From positions 434,001-498,000 of the forward strand of contig NZ_QVLS01000002.1 of the NCBI RefSeq assembly GCF_003417535.1: DNA of 64,000 nt, in the 5' to 3' direction. The notes beneath the pieces are model-generated. The model worked only from the letters and a program-made list of their open reading frames with translations. It was not told the DNA's origin and ran no database searches. The position numbers and the translations under genes are program-made. Below are positions 36,844 through 46,190 of this stretch, piece after piece. The stretch's first letter is position 1. The number at the start of each line of letters is the position of its first letter. This DNA is from Hydrogenophaga borbori (GTDB lineage: Bacteria > Pseudomonadota > Gammaproteobacteria > Burkholderiales > Burkholderiaceae_C).

Positions 36844-38899
36844 GGGCCCCGTGTACGCCGCCTACCAGCGCCGCCTGCACCGCATCCTGGCGCTCTATGT
36901 GCTGGCGCTGATCGCTTTCCTGCTGCTGATGGCCTGGGCCGAGCAGAGCGGCCTGTCGCGCCGCTGGCTGGGGCCGATCATGTTGTTCGCCACCGTGATG
37001 ATGTACGGCGGCATCGGCGTCTATGGCCGCACCGCCGACCCCGAGGAGTACTACGTGGCGGGCCGGCGCATTCCGCCGGTCTACAACGGCATGGCTGCGG
37101 CCGCCGACTGGATGAGCGCGGCGTCCTTCATCAGCCTGGCCGGCGGTCTTTACCTGCAGGGCTTCGGCGGCACCGACGTGCATGCGGGGGGACTGGCTTT
37201 CGTGCTGGGCTGGACCGGCGGCTTCTGCCTCGTGGGCCTGCTGATTGCGCCGCACCTGCGTCAGCTCAACCTCTACACGGTGCCCGAGTACTTCATGCAC
37301 CGCTTTGGCGGCCGGTGGCCGCGCCGTCTGGCGGCGTTCTCGGCGATCTTGTGTTCCTTCACCTACGTGGTGGCGCAGATCTATGGCATCGGTCTGGTGG
37401 CTTCGCGCCTGACCGGGGTGCATTTCGAGATCGGCATCATGCTGGGCCTGGGCGGGGTGGTGCTGTGTTCCTTCCTGGGCGGCATGCGGGCCATCACCTG
37501 GACCCAGGTCGCGCAGTACGTGATTCTGCTGCTGGCCTTCCTGGTCCCTGTGTCCTGGCTGGCCTACCAGCAGTTGGGCAACCCCCTGGCGCCGCTGGCC
37601 TACGGCAAGCAGCTCGAGAAGATTGCCGCGCTCGAGAAGAAGCTGCAGGCCTCGCCGCAGGAGCAGGAGGTGCAGGCCGAGTTCCAGGCGCGCGCCCGCC
37701 AGTACCAGCGCTGGCTCCAGGACGTGGAGGGCTCGCTGCGGGAGCAGCGCACCCTGGCCCAGGAGCGCGTGCGCGAGCTGGTGGCCCAGAACGCCCCCGT
37801 CGAGCGCGTCGTGGCCGCGCGTCGGGCGCTGTCGGCCTTGCCCAGGGACTCGGCCGAGGCGCGCGAGCAGTGGGCGCGCGCCATGAAGGACAGCCAGGAC
37901 CGTTCCCGTGTCCTGGGCGGGCTGCCGCCGCACACGCAGGCCTATGTCGGCGATCCGAACGGCAGCGAGGCTGAGCGTCAGGCCTTTCAGTCGTCCCGCG
38001 CGAACTTCCTGGCGCTCATGTTCTGCCTCATGGTGGGCACCGCCGGGCTGCCCCATCTGCTGACGCGCTACTACACCACGCCGTCCGTGGCCACCGCGCG
38101 GGCCTCCGTGGCCTGGTCGCTGTTCTTTATTGCGCTGCTGTACCTGAGTGCGCCCGCGCTGGCGACACTGGTGAAGTACGAGCTGATGCAGAACGTCGTG
38201 GGCAGCCACTTCAACGCGCTGCCGTCGTGGATCGCGCAATGGTCCCACTACGACGATTCGCTGCTCTCGGTGCGCGACATCAATGGCGATGGCATCCTGC
38301 AGTTCGGCGAGATCCGGCTGGGGGCCGACCTGATCATGCTCGCCACGCCCGAACTGGGCGGCATGCCCTACGTGGTGTCCGGCCTGGTGGCCGCGGGTGG
38401 TCTGGCCGCCGCGCTGTCCACGGCCGATGGCCTGTTGCTGACCATCAGCAACTCGCTGGTGCGCGACACCTACTTGCAGGAGTTCGGGCGCCATGTGGCC
38501 CCCGAGCAGCGCGTGATCCTCTCCAAGTTCGCGCTGTTGAGTGTGGCCACGGTCGCGGCCTTCGTGGCATCGCTCAGGCCGGCGGAGATCCTGCCGCTGG
38601 TGGCCTCATCGTTCTCGCTGGCGGCCTCAGCCCTGGTGCCGGCCATGGTCATGGGCATCTTCTGGTCGCGCACCACGGGCGCGGCGGCGGTGGCCGGCAT
38701 GCTCGCGGGCCTGAGCGTGACGGTGGGCTACATGGTGCTCAACGCCCCGGCGGTGCGGGCCGTGCTGCGGTTGCCGGCCGGCCAGTCGCTCTGGTTCGAC
38801 ATCCAGCCGGTGTCCGCGGCGGTGTTCGGCGTGCCGCTGGGTTTTGCGGTCATCCTTGTCCTGAGTGTGCTGACGCGCCGCCGCGTGGCGGGGGCGTAG
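36836..38899 (+). CDS. Sodium:solute symporter, VC_2705/ActP-like (copy 1), with coiled-coil and EF-hand inserts
   Basis: 687 aa SSSF transporter in the inner membrane, probably for short-chain carboxylates. Core helices include EEYYVAGRRIPPVYNGMA and AAADWMSAASFISLAGG, the sodium site and substrate region. Between helices, residues about 250-385 are a Glu/Arg/Gln-rich coiled coil, and residues 481-492 read DINGDGILQFGE, a perfect EF-hand loop. Both inserts are also in the paralogue at 42270. The GTG start overlaps the DUF4212 gene. Unlike its neighbour there is no strong ribosome-binding site, so translation is likely coupled. Confidence 0.87.
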   Translation: MAEGPVYAAYQRRLHRILALYVLALIAFLLLMAWAEQSGLSRRWLGPIMLFATVMMYGGIGVYGRTADPEEYYVAGRRIPPVYNGMAAAADWMSAASFISLAGGLYLQGFGGTDVHAGGLAFVLGWTGGFCLVGLLIAPHLRQLNLYTVPEYFMHRFGGRWPRRLAAFSAILCSFTYVVAQIYGIGLVASRLTGVHFEIGIMLGLGGVVLCSFLGGMRAITWTQVAQYVILLLAFLVPVSWLAYQQLGNPLAPLAYGKQLEKIAALEKKLQASPQEQEVQAEFQARARQYQRWLQDVEGSLREQRTLAQERVRELVAQNAPVERVVAARRALSALPRDSAEAREQWARAMKDSQDRSRVLGGLPPHTQAYVGDPNGSEAERQAFQSSRANFLALMFCLMVGTAGLPHLLTRYYTTPSVATARASVAWSLFFIALLYLSAPALATLVKYELMQNVVGSHFNALPSWIAQWSHYDDSLLSVRDINGDGILQFGEIRLGADLIMLATPELGGMPYVVSGLVAAGGLAAALSTADGLLLTISNSLVRDTYLQEFGRHVAPEQRVILSKFALLSVATVAAFVASLRPAEILPLVASSFSLAASALVPAMVMGIFWSRTTGAAAVAGMLAGLSVTVGYMVLNAPAVRAVLRLPAGQSLWFDIQPVSAAVFGVPLGFAVILVLSVLTRRRVAGA

Positions 38900-38943
38900 T
38901 CGCGTCGGCCTCGGGCCGGTCGCGCACCGGCATCGGTGCCGCT

Positions 38944-38992
38944 TTAAGTTCTTCTTCAGCCTCGGGTCAGTTTGAAGTCAGTTCCGGGTCAG
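38944..38992 (+). promoter_or_regulatory. Tandem 11-base-phased direct repeats (OmpR/PmrA-type operator)
   Basis: Five half-sites occur at exact 11-base steps: TTAAG (38944), TTCAG (38955), GTCAG (38966), GTCAG (38977) and GTCAG (38988). The first pair, with its preceding base, fits the PmrA/QseB-type pattern of TTAAG repeats with a 5-base spacer. The array ends about 78 bases before the MHS transporter start; TACAAA at 39014-39019 could be the -10. This points to a response regulator of the OmpR/PhoB family activating the transporter. Confidence 0.65.
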
Positions 38993-39070
38993 GGGCTGGT
39001 AAGCGCGCGTCTCTACAAATCGGCTCCGGAAGCCATCGGGCCTTCCAGCCCATTGAATGAGGAGACGCAT

Positions 39071-40807
<1,737 letters not shown>

Positions 40808-40838
40808 ATTCGGCGTCACCGGACCGTCCCGGTCAGGC

Positions 40839-40863
40839 AAAGGGCTCTTCGGAGCCCTTTCTT
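40839..40863 (+). terminator. Intrinsic terminator after the MHS transporter gene
   Basis: AAAGGGCTC (40839-40847) and GAGCCCTTT (40852-40860) form a 9-base perfect stem closed by the stable TTCG tetraloop, followed by a short T-containing tail (CTTG). Confidence 0.88.
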
Positions 40864-40918
40864 GTGTCTGCGATCTAGGGATAACCCTCACAGGGATCAC
40901 CCGCTGTGGGGCGCCTGG

Positions 40919-40945
40919 CGTGAGGAATCGTAAGTAAACCGTAAG
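40919..40945 (+). promoter_or_regulatory. Phased direct repeats upstream of the YggT-size/TPR gene pair
   Basis: CGTAAG at 40929 and again at 40940 (11 bases apart), with a related CGTGAG at 40919. A further inverted copy, CTTACG, is at 40981-40986 just before the gene. The 11-base step suggests a tandemly binding response regulator, as at 38944 but with a different half-site. Confidence 0.4.
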
Positions 40946-40987
40946 GGGCAGCGAAAGAATGGCGGCAACCCCAGGTGTCACTTACGC

Positions 40988-41287
40988 ATGTTGCTTTTCC
41001 TGTCCATTGCCAAGCTGATCTGCGAGATCGCGCTCATGTCGCTGTTCGGCCAGTGGGTGTTGGGCCTGCTGGCGGGCGCCAAGCGCGACACCAACTTTTT
41101 CTATCAGCTGCTGGCGCAGATCGGCCGCCCCTTCGTGGTGATGGCGCGCTTCATCACGCCGCGCAGCATCGTGCTGGACCGCCATGTGCCGCTGGTGGCT
41201 TTCCTGGTGCTGGCCTTCGCCTGGATCGTGGTGACGGCGCTGCGCATCCAGCATTGCCTGCGCATCGGTGTGGAGCTGTGCAAATGA
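40988..41287 (+). CDS. Small membrane protein of unknown function (YggT-sized)
   Basis: 99 aa with two clear hydrophobic helices (about residues 1-27 and 68-86) and a basic middle part (GAKRDTNFFYQLLAQIGRP, ITPRSIVLDRHVP) that may lie in the cytoplasm. The arrangement of a helix, an FYQLLAQIGRP-type amphipathic stretch and a second helix recalls one half of YggT proteins, but I cannot assign it. Its stop overlaps the TPR gene start (ATGA), so the pair is expressed together. Confidence 0.72.
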   Translation: MLLFLSIAKLICEIALMSLFGQWVLGLLAGAKRDTNFFYQLLAQIGRPFVVMARFITPRSIVLDRHVPLVAFLVLAFAWIVVTALRIQHCLRIGVELCK

Positions 41288-41859
41288 ACGCCTCGATGCA
41301 ACTGCGCTTCCTGCGCTGGCAGATCAAGCTGTTGCTGGCCCTCGGCCGGCGTGCGGCGGCGCTCGAGCGTGTGGAGCGCATGCTGGCCATCGATCCCGAC
41401 GAGGCCTACGCCTGGGCGACGCTCGCCCATCTTCGGGCGGAGCAGGGCGACAAGGCCGGCGCGGTGGCGGCGCTCGAGCGCGTGGTCGCCGTGCGGCCGC
41501 AGCAGGCGGCGGGCTGGTTCAACCTGGGTTTCCTGCGCGAGGAACTGGGTCTGCTGGAAGACGCCGAGGCGGCGTTTCGCCAGGCCATCGCCCTTGAAGA
41601 AAAAATGGACCGGGCCTGGTACGGCCTGGCCCTGTGCCTGATCCGCCAGCGGCGCTTCGACGACGCCGTGGTCGCGCTCAAGCGCAACACCCAACTGCAG
41701 CCCATGAGTCCGTACGGCTGGTATCAGCTCGCGCGGGTTCATGTCGATCGGCAAGAGCCCGAAGAGGCGGCGAAGATCATTCGCCACCTCAAACGGTTCG
41801 AGCCCAAGGTGGCCGCCCAGCTGGAGCGCGAGACAGGGCTGGTTCAAGAACCGACCTGA
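41284..41859 (+). CDS. Tetratricopeptide-repeat protein
   Basis: 191 aa, predicted soluble. At least four TPR units are visible, for example AYAWATLAHLRAEQGDKAGAV, GWFNLGFLREELGLLEDAEAA, AWYGLALCLIRQRRFDDAVVA and GYQLARVHVDRQEPEEAAKII-like segments ending at an RHLKRFEPK tail. TPRs mediate protein contacts; given the 4-base overlap with the preceding small membrane protein, a partnership with that protein is the simplest guess. Function unknown. Confidence 0.85.
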   Translation: MNASMQLRFLRWQIKLLLALGRRAAALERVERMLAIDPDEAYAWATLAHLRAEQGDKAGAVAALERVVAVRPQQAAGWFNLGFLREELGLLEDAEAAFRQAIALEEKMDRAWYGLALCLIRQRRFDDAVVALKRNTQLQPMSPYGWYQLARVHVDRQEPEEAAKIIRHLKRFEPKVAAQLERETGLVQEPT

Positions 41860-41891
41860 GGCGCGCTGCCGCCGAGCGGCCGCAAAAAAGG

Positions 41892-41914
41892 GGCACCGCC
41901 CGCAAGGCGGTGCC
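41892..41914 (-). terminator. Inverted repeat with terminator polarity toward the minus strand
   Basis: GGCACCGCC (41892-41900) and GGCGGTGCC (41906-41914) form a 9-base perfect stem with loop CGCAA. The A-tract lies on the left (41884-41889), so the U-run would be on a minus-strand transcript. On the plus strand it lacks a T-run and may only protect the TPR mRNA end. Confidence 0.45.
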
Positions 41915-41963
41915 GACAACATGGACTTGGCGTGCAGGTCACCCATGAGGAGACGGGTGGTGT

Positions 41964-41980
41964 CCGTGACGTGCCCGTGA
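41964..41980 (+). promoter_or_regulatory. 11-base-phased CCGTGA repeat before symporter cassette 2
   Basis: CCGTGA occurs at 41964-41969 and 41975-41980, exactly 11 bases apart, 26 bases before the DUF4212 start. Its position so close to the gene suggests either an operator in the leader or chance; it is listed because the same phasing recurs at 38944 and 40929. Confidence 0.3.
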
Positions 41981-42005
41981 GGGTTTGTTGATGGAGGTCG
42001 ATGCA

Positions 42006-42266
42006 ATGCAATTGACAGAGAAGCACCGCCAGTACTGGCGGAAGAACCTCAACATCACGGCCATATTGCTTGCAATCTGGTTCGTCGTGACGTTCGTGGT
42101 GGGCTACTTCGCCCGGGATCTGCACTTCAACTTCTTCGGTTGGCCGTTCAGCTTCTGGGTGGGGGCGCAGGGGGCGCTGGTGGTCTATGTGGCCATCATT
42201 GCCTACTACGCCTGGTACATGAACAAGCTCGACATCGAACACGGTGTCGACGAGGCCGAGGAGTAA
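42006..42266 (+). CDS. DUF4212 small subunit of a sodium/solute symporter (copy 2)
   Basis: 86 aa from the ATG at 42006, preceded by GGAGG with 8-base spacing; earlier in-frame starts (41985, 41991) have no such site. Two helices (about 20-40 and 50-70) flank FARDLHFNFFGWPFSFWVGAQG, the DUF4212 signature, with the same spacing as the copy at 36559. It ends with an acidic tail and is followed 3 bases later by its large subunit. Confidence 0.88.
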   Translation: MQLTEKHRQYWRKNLNITAILLAIWFVVTFVVGYFARDLHFNFFGWPFSFWVGAQGALVVYVAIIAYYAWYMNKLDIEHGVDEAEE

Positions 42267-42269
42267 ACC

Positions 42270-44384
42270 ATGGCAGGCATGTTTGAAACAGGCGGCGCCG
42301 CTGGCGCCGGCTCCAACGCTGCGTTCAAGCAGCAGCTCAACAAGGTCTACAAGTGGTACACGGGGGGCTTCTTTGTCTTCGTGATTGCACTGGCCATCTT
42401 CGAGCAGCTCGGGCTGTCGCGCGAGTGGATTGGGTTCATCTTCCTGATCGCGACGATCGCGCTCTACGCCGGCATCGGCATCATGAGCCGCACCACCGAC
42501 GCGGCCGAGTACTACGTGGCCGGACGCCGCGTGCCGGCCGTGTACAACGGCATGGCCACCGGCGCGGACTGGATGTCGGCCGCGTCCTTCATCGGCATGG
42601 CGGGCACGCTCTACCTCACGGGCTATGGGGGCCTGGCCTTCATCATGGGCTGGACCGGTGGCTACTGCCTGGTGGCGCTGTTCCTGGCGCCCTACCTGCG
42701 CAAGTTCGGCCAGTTCACCATTCCCGACTTCCTGGGTGAGCGCTACGGCGGCAACCTGCCGCGTTTCCTGGGCATCCTCGCGGCCATCCTCTGTTCCTTC
42801 ACCTACGTGGTGGCGCAGATCTACGGCGTGGGCATCATCACGGCGCGCCTGACCGGCGTGGCCTTCGAACTCGGGATCTTCCTGGGCCTCGGCGGCATCC
42901 TGGTGTGCTCGTTCCTGGGGGGCATGCGCGCGGTGACCTGGACGCAAGTCGCCCAGTACATCATCCTGATCATTGCCTACATGATCCCGGTGGTCTGGCT
43001 GTCGGTGAAGCAGACCAACGTGCCCGTGCCGCAGCTCATCTACGGGCAGCAACTGGTCAAGGTGACCGAAGCCGAGACGCGGCTGATCAACGATCCCAAG
43101 GAGATCGAGGTCCGCAACGTGTTCAAGCAGCGCTCGGACGCCCTGGCCGAGAAGCTGAAGGACCCGGTCGCCGCGCTGGCCGCCGACAAGGCCGCTGCCG
43201 ACAAGAAGCTGGCCGACCTGCGCGCCGCCAATGCGCCCAGCGCCGAGATCGCGGTGGCCGAGAAGGCCGTCGCGGATCTGCCGAAGGACGAGGCCGCCGC
43301 CAAGGCTGCCTGGACGCGCGCCAAAGCCGCCGCGGACGCGAAGACCAAGCCGCTCAACGGCATGCCGCGCCACGCCGCGCAGTACGCGGGCGACCCGAAC
43401 GGCGACGCGGCCGCGAAGAAGACCTTCGACGAATCGCGGCGCAACTTCCTCGCGCTGATCTTCTGCCTGATGGTGGGCACCGCCGCGCTGCCGCACATCC
43501 TGATGCGCTACTACACGGTACCCAGCGTGAAGGAGGCGCGGGCCTCGGTCACGTGGTCGCTGTTCTTCATCTTCCTGCTGTACTTCACCGCGCCTGCCCT
43601 GGCCGTGCTGGTCAAGTTCGAGGTGTTCAACGTCCTGGTGGGCACACCGTTCAACAACCTGCCGGAGTGGATAGCGGCATGGAACCGCGTCGACCCGACC
43701 CTGCTGTCGGTGACCGACGTGAACAAGGACGGCATCCTGCAGCTCAACGAGATGAGCATCGGTGGCGACATCATCGTGCTGGCAACCCCCGCCATCGGCG
43801 GCCTGCCGTACGTGATCTCGGGCCTGGTGGCGGCCGGCGGCCTGGCCGCGGCGCTGTCCACGGCCGACGGCCTGCTGCTGACGATCGCCAACGCGCTGTC
43901 GCACGACCTGTACTACAAGATGATCGACCCCAACGCCTCGACGGCCCGCCGCGTCACGATCTCCAAGACGCTGCTGCTGGTCGTGGCCCTGGCCGCCGCC
44001 TATGTGGCATCCCAGAAGCCGGCCGACATCCTGTTCCTGGTCTCCGCGGCGTTCTCGTTCGCTGCCTCGGCGTTCTTCCCGGCGCTGGTGCTCGGCATCT
44101 TCTGGAAGCGCGCCACCGGCATCGCCGCTTCGCTGGGCATGATCGCGGGCCTGGGTATCACCTTCTACTACATGGCCACCACGCAGCCTTGGCTGCGTGG
44201 CATCTTCGGCGTCACCTCGCCGATCGAGCTGTGGTGGGGCATCCAGCCGATCTCGGCCGGCGTGTTCGGCGTGCCGCTGGGCATGGCGGTGATCGTCCTG
44301 GTCAGCCTGGTGACCCCGGCACCGAACAAGAAGATCCAGGAGCTGGTGGAGCATGTGCGCTACCCCAACCTGAAGGCCGCCTGA
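42270..44384 (+). CDS. Sodium:solute symporter, VC_2705/ActP-like (copy 2), with coiled-coil and EF-hand inserts
   Basis: 704 aa, clear paralogue of the protein at 36836. Shared core: EYYVAGRRVPAVYNGMATG, DWMSAASFIGMAG, LVAAGGLAAALSTADGLLLT. The insert (about 250-390) is here Ala/Lys/Asp-rich and coiled-coil-like. Residues 483-494 read DVNKDGILQLNE, again a perfect EF-hand loop. It probably carries acetate or another short carboxylate with sodium. With the DUF4212 gene it forms a two-gene unit ended by the terminator at 44432. Confidence 0.9.
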   Translation: MAGMFETGGAAGAGSNAAFKQQLNKVYKWYTGGFFVFVIALAIFEQLGLSREWIGFIFLIATIALYAGIGIMSRTTDAAEYYVAGRRVPAVYNGMATGADWMSAASFIGMAGTLYLTGYGGLAFIMGWTGGYCLVALFLAPYLRKFGQFTIPDFLGERYGGNLPRFLGILAAILCSFTYVVAQIYGVGIITARLTGVAFELGIFLGLGGILVCSFLGGMRAVTWTQVAQYIILIIAYMIPVVWLSVKQTNVPVPQLIYGQQLVKVTEAETRLINDPKEIEVRNVFKQRSDALAEKLKDPVAALAADKAAADKKLADLRAANAPSAEIAVAEKAVADLPKDEAAAKAAWTRAKAAADAKTKPLNGMPRHAAQYAGDPNGDAAAKKTFDESRRNFLALIFCLMVGTAALPHILMRYYTVPSVKEARASVTWSLFFIFLLYFTAPALAVLVKFEVFNVLVGTPFNNLPEWIAAWNRVDPTLLSVTDVNKDGILQLNEMSIGGDIIVLATPAIGGLPYVISGLVAAGGLAAALSTADGLLLTIANALSHDLYYKMIDPNASTARRVTISKTLLLVVALAAAYVASQKPADILFLVSAAFSFAASAFFPALVLGIFWKRATGIAASLGMIAGLGITFYYMATTQPWLRGIFGVTSPIELWWGIQPISAGVFGVPLGMAVIVLVSLVTPAPNKKIQELVEHVRYPNLKAA

Positions 44385-44431
44385 ACGGCGCCCGATAGGC
44401 CCTCGCCCGCCGCGCCGGCGGGCGATTCCAG

Positions 44432-44463
44432 GCCCGGACCACCGGCAGGTGGCCCGGGCTTTT
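44432..44463 (+). terminator. Intrinsic terminator after symporter cassette 2
   Basis: Arms 44432-44443 and 44448-44459 pair over 12 bases with one mismatch around a GGCA loop, followed by TTTT. It separates the symporter unit from the ribosomal-protein operon. Confidence 0.82.
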
Positions 44464-44471
44464 CACTTTTG

Positions 44472-44477
44472 TATAAT
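44472..44477 (+). promoter_or_regulatory. -10 element of the rpsF operon promoter
   Basis: A perfect TATAAT at 44472-44477 lies just after the upstream terminator. No good -35 hexamer is present at the standard distance. Transcription would start near 44484, leaving a leader of about 95 bases before rpsF. Confidence 0.7.
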
Positions 44478-44579
44478 CGCGGGCTTGCCTTGCTGCACCC
44501 CTGCTGACGCCTGGGGGCGGCTGTCAAACTCCCAGGCCAGGGTTTTCCGATCGGCCGGGGGCATCCACAAGGAGAGTCC

Positions 44580-44951
44580 ATGCGTCACTATGAGATCGTC
44601 TTGCTGATCCATCCGGATCAGAGCGAACAGGTTCCGGCCATGCTGGAGCGCTACAAGGGCATGATCACCGCCGGTGGCGGCAAGATCCACCGCGTTGAAG
44701 ACTGGGGCCGCCGCCAGCTGGCCTACCAGATCAACAAGCTGTCCAAGGCCCACTACCTCTGCGTCAACATCGAGGCCGACCAGGCCGTGATGAACGAGCT
44801 GGAGCACGCCTTCCGCTTCAACGATGCGGTGCTGCGCCACCTGAGCGTGCAGCGCAAGAAGGCCGACACCGGCCCGTCGTCCATGATGAAGACGGTCGAG
44901 CGCGAAGAGGCCCGCAAGGCCCAGCAGCAATCGCAGGAGCAATCCGCCTGA
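44580..44951 (+). CDS. rpsF: 30S ribosomal protein S6
   Basis: 123 aa. S6 binds the central domain of 16S rRNA as a heterodimer with S18, encoded two genes later. The start [20 protein letters not shown] and the [20 protein letters not shown] stretch are the standard S6 pattern; the tail is rich in Gln and Glu. A GGAGAG site precedes the ATG. First gene of the rpsF-priB-rpsR-rplI operon. Confidence 0.98.
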   Translation: MRHYEIVLLIHPDQSEQVPAMLERYKGMITAGGGKIHRVEDWGRRQLAYQINKLSKAHYLCVNIEADQAVMNELEHAFRFNDAVLRHLSVQRKKADTGPSSMMKTVEREEARKAQQQSQEQSA

Positions 44952-44981
44952 CGCCCCTGGCGTGAGGTTCGCGGGAATCGG

Positions 44982-45269
44982 GTGAACCGTCTCCAGTTGC
45001 AGGCCGCGGTGGTGCAGGTGCAGAACCTGCGTTACACACCGGCAGGCATCCCGGTGCTCAATCTCGTGCTCGAACACGAGTCACAGCAGACCGAACTGGA
45101 CACACCCCGCACCGTCGCCCTCCAGATCCGTGCCGTGGCCTTCGGGGCCCTGGCCGAGACCCTGCAGAAGCAGGCGCTCAACGAACTGGCGGACTTCGAC
45201 GGGTTCCTCGCGAATGCGCGCAACGGCAAAGGCGTGGTCTTCCACATCCAGGCATTCAGCAAGACATAG
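44982..45269 (+). CDS. priB: Primosomal replication protein N (PriB)
   Basis: 95 aa, GTG start. Single OB-fold protein that binds single-stranded DNA and helps PriA reload DnaB at stalled forks. The OB strands are recognisable (LQAAVVQVQNLRYTPAGIPV at the start, GKGVVFHIQAF at the end), and the position between rpsF and rpsR is diagnostic for beta- and gamma-proteobacteria. DnaB itself follows downstream at 46191. Confidence 0.95.
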   Translation: MNRLQLQAAVVQVQNLRYTPAGIPVLNLVLEHESQQTELDTPRTVALQIRAVAFGALAETLQKQALNELADFDGFLANARNGKGVVFHIQAFSKT

Positions 45270-45281
45270 GAGAGGCCCATC

Positions 45282-45563
45282 ATGGCTGCACCCAAGCGTT
45301 TCAACAAAGACAAGCGCCCCAAGCGCAACACCCAGTCGCTGCTCTTCAAGCGCAAGCGCTTCTGCCGCTTCACCGTCGCCAAGGTCGAAGAGGTGGATTA
45401 CAAGGACATCGACGTCCTTCGCGATTTCATCTCTGAAAACGGCAAGATCATCCCGGCGCGCCTGACCGGCACCCGCGCGATCTACCAGCGCCAGGTCACC
45501 ACCGCCATCAAGCGCGCGCGCTTCCTGGCCATGCTGCCCTACAGCGATCAGCACCGCGTCTGA
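45282..45563 (+). CDS. rpsR: 30S ribosomal protein S18
   Basis: 93 aa, basic. It pairs with S6 on the 30S platform. The family core is visible: [37 protein letters not shown] split over the middle, then [27 protein letters not shown] site precedes the ATG. Third gene of the operon. The Cys-containing zinc-binding start of some S18 proteins is not present. Confidence 0.98.
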   Translation: MAAPKRFNKDKRPKRNTQSLLFKRKRFCRFTVAKVEEVDYKDIDVLRDFISENGKIIPARLTGTRAIYQRQVTTAIKRARFLAMLPYSDQHRV

Positions 45564-45577
45564 TTGAGGAGCCCGAC

Positions 45578-46033
45578 ATGCAAGTGATTCTTCTCGAAAA
45601 AGTCCACAACCTCGGCGCCCTCGGCGATGTCGTCAAGGTCAAGGACGGCTACGCCCGCAACTTCCTGATCCCGACCGGCCAGGCCCGCCGCGCCACCAAG
45701 GACGCCCTGGCGGCCTTCGAGGCCCGCCGCGCCGAACTGGAGAAGGCCGCCGCCGCCAAGCTGGCCGCCGCCCAGGCCGTGGGTGAGAAGCTGGCCGCCA
45801 CCACCCTCAAGCTCACGCAGAAGGCTGGCGTGGATGGCCGTCTGTTCGGCTCCGTCACCAACCACGACGTGGCCGACGAGCTGCACAAGCAAGGCTTCAA
45901 GGACGTGGTCAAGTCGCAGGTGCGCATGCCCAATGGCCCGCTCAAGGCCGTGGGCGACTACACCGTGCAGATCAACCTGCACACCGACGTCACGGTCGAC
46001 GTGGCCGTCTCGGTGCTGGGCGAAACCGCCTGA
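45578..46033 (+). CDS. rplI: 50S ribosomal protein L9
   Basis: 151 aa. The N-terminal domain that binds 23S rRNA ([19 protein letters not shown], then [12 protein letters not shown]) joins through a long Ala/Glu-rich helix to the C-terminal domain that helps maintain reading frame. Normal length. It ends the operon; a strong hairpin terminator follows 25 bases later. Confidence 0.98.
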   Translation: MQVILLEKVHNLGALGDVVKVKDGYARNFLIPTGQARRATKDALAAFEARRAELEKAAAAKLAAAQAVGEKLAATTLKLTQKAGVDGRLFGSVTNHDVADELHKQGFKDVVKSQVRMPNGPLKAVGDYTVQINLHTDVTVDVAVSVLGETA

Positions 46034-46058
46034 TCGCCCGCGGGCTCCGGTCCGCCAG

Positions 46059-46094
46059 AAAGCCGCTGTCTTCGGGCAGCGGCTTTTTCTTTTC
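46059..46094 (+). terminator. Intrinsic terminator of the rpsF operon
   Basis: AAAGCCGCTG (46059-46068) pairs with CAGCGGCTTT (46077-46086). Two inner pairs extend the stem to a TTCG loop. A T-rich tail (46084-46094) follows. Confidence 0.93.
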
Positions 46095-46190
46095 ACCGGG
46101 GATGCACCGCATTCCCACCGGTTCTCCACAGGGTTGTCCCCTGACGAGGGCTACCCGGGGGCGTACCATGCCCCTTTGCCCTGACGCCGC

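Noticed and set aside
41985-42005. Earlier start codons (TTG 41985, ATG 41991) for DUF4212 copy 2
   Set aside because: They precede the GGAGG site at 41993-41997, which is ideally spaced for the ATG at 42006.
41844-44354. An open frame of about 836 codons opposite symporter copy 2
   Set aside because: Translation is repetitive Arg/His/Gln/Gly; no domain, and the plus-strand product is a clear transporter.
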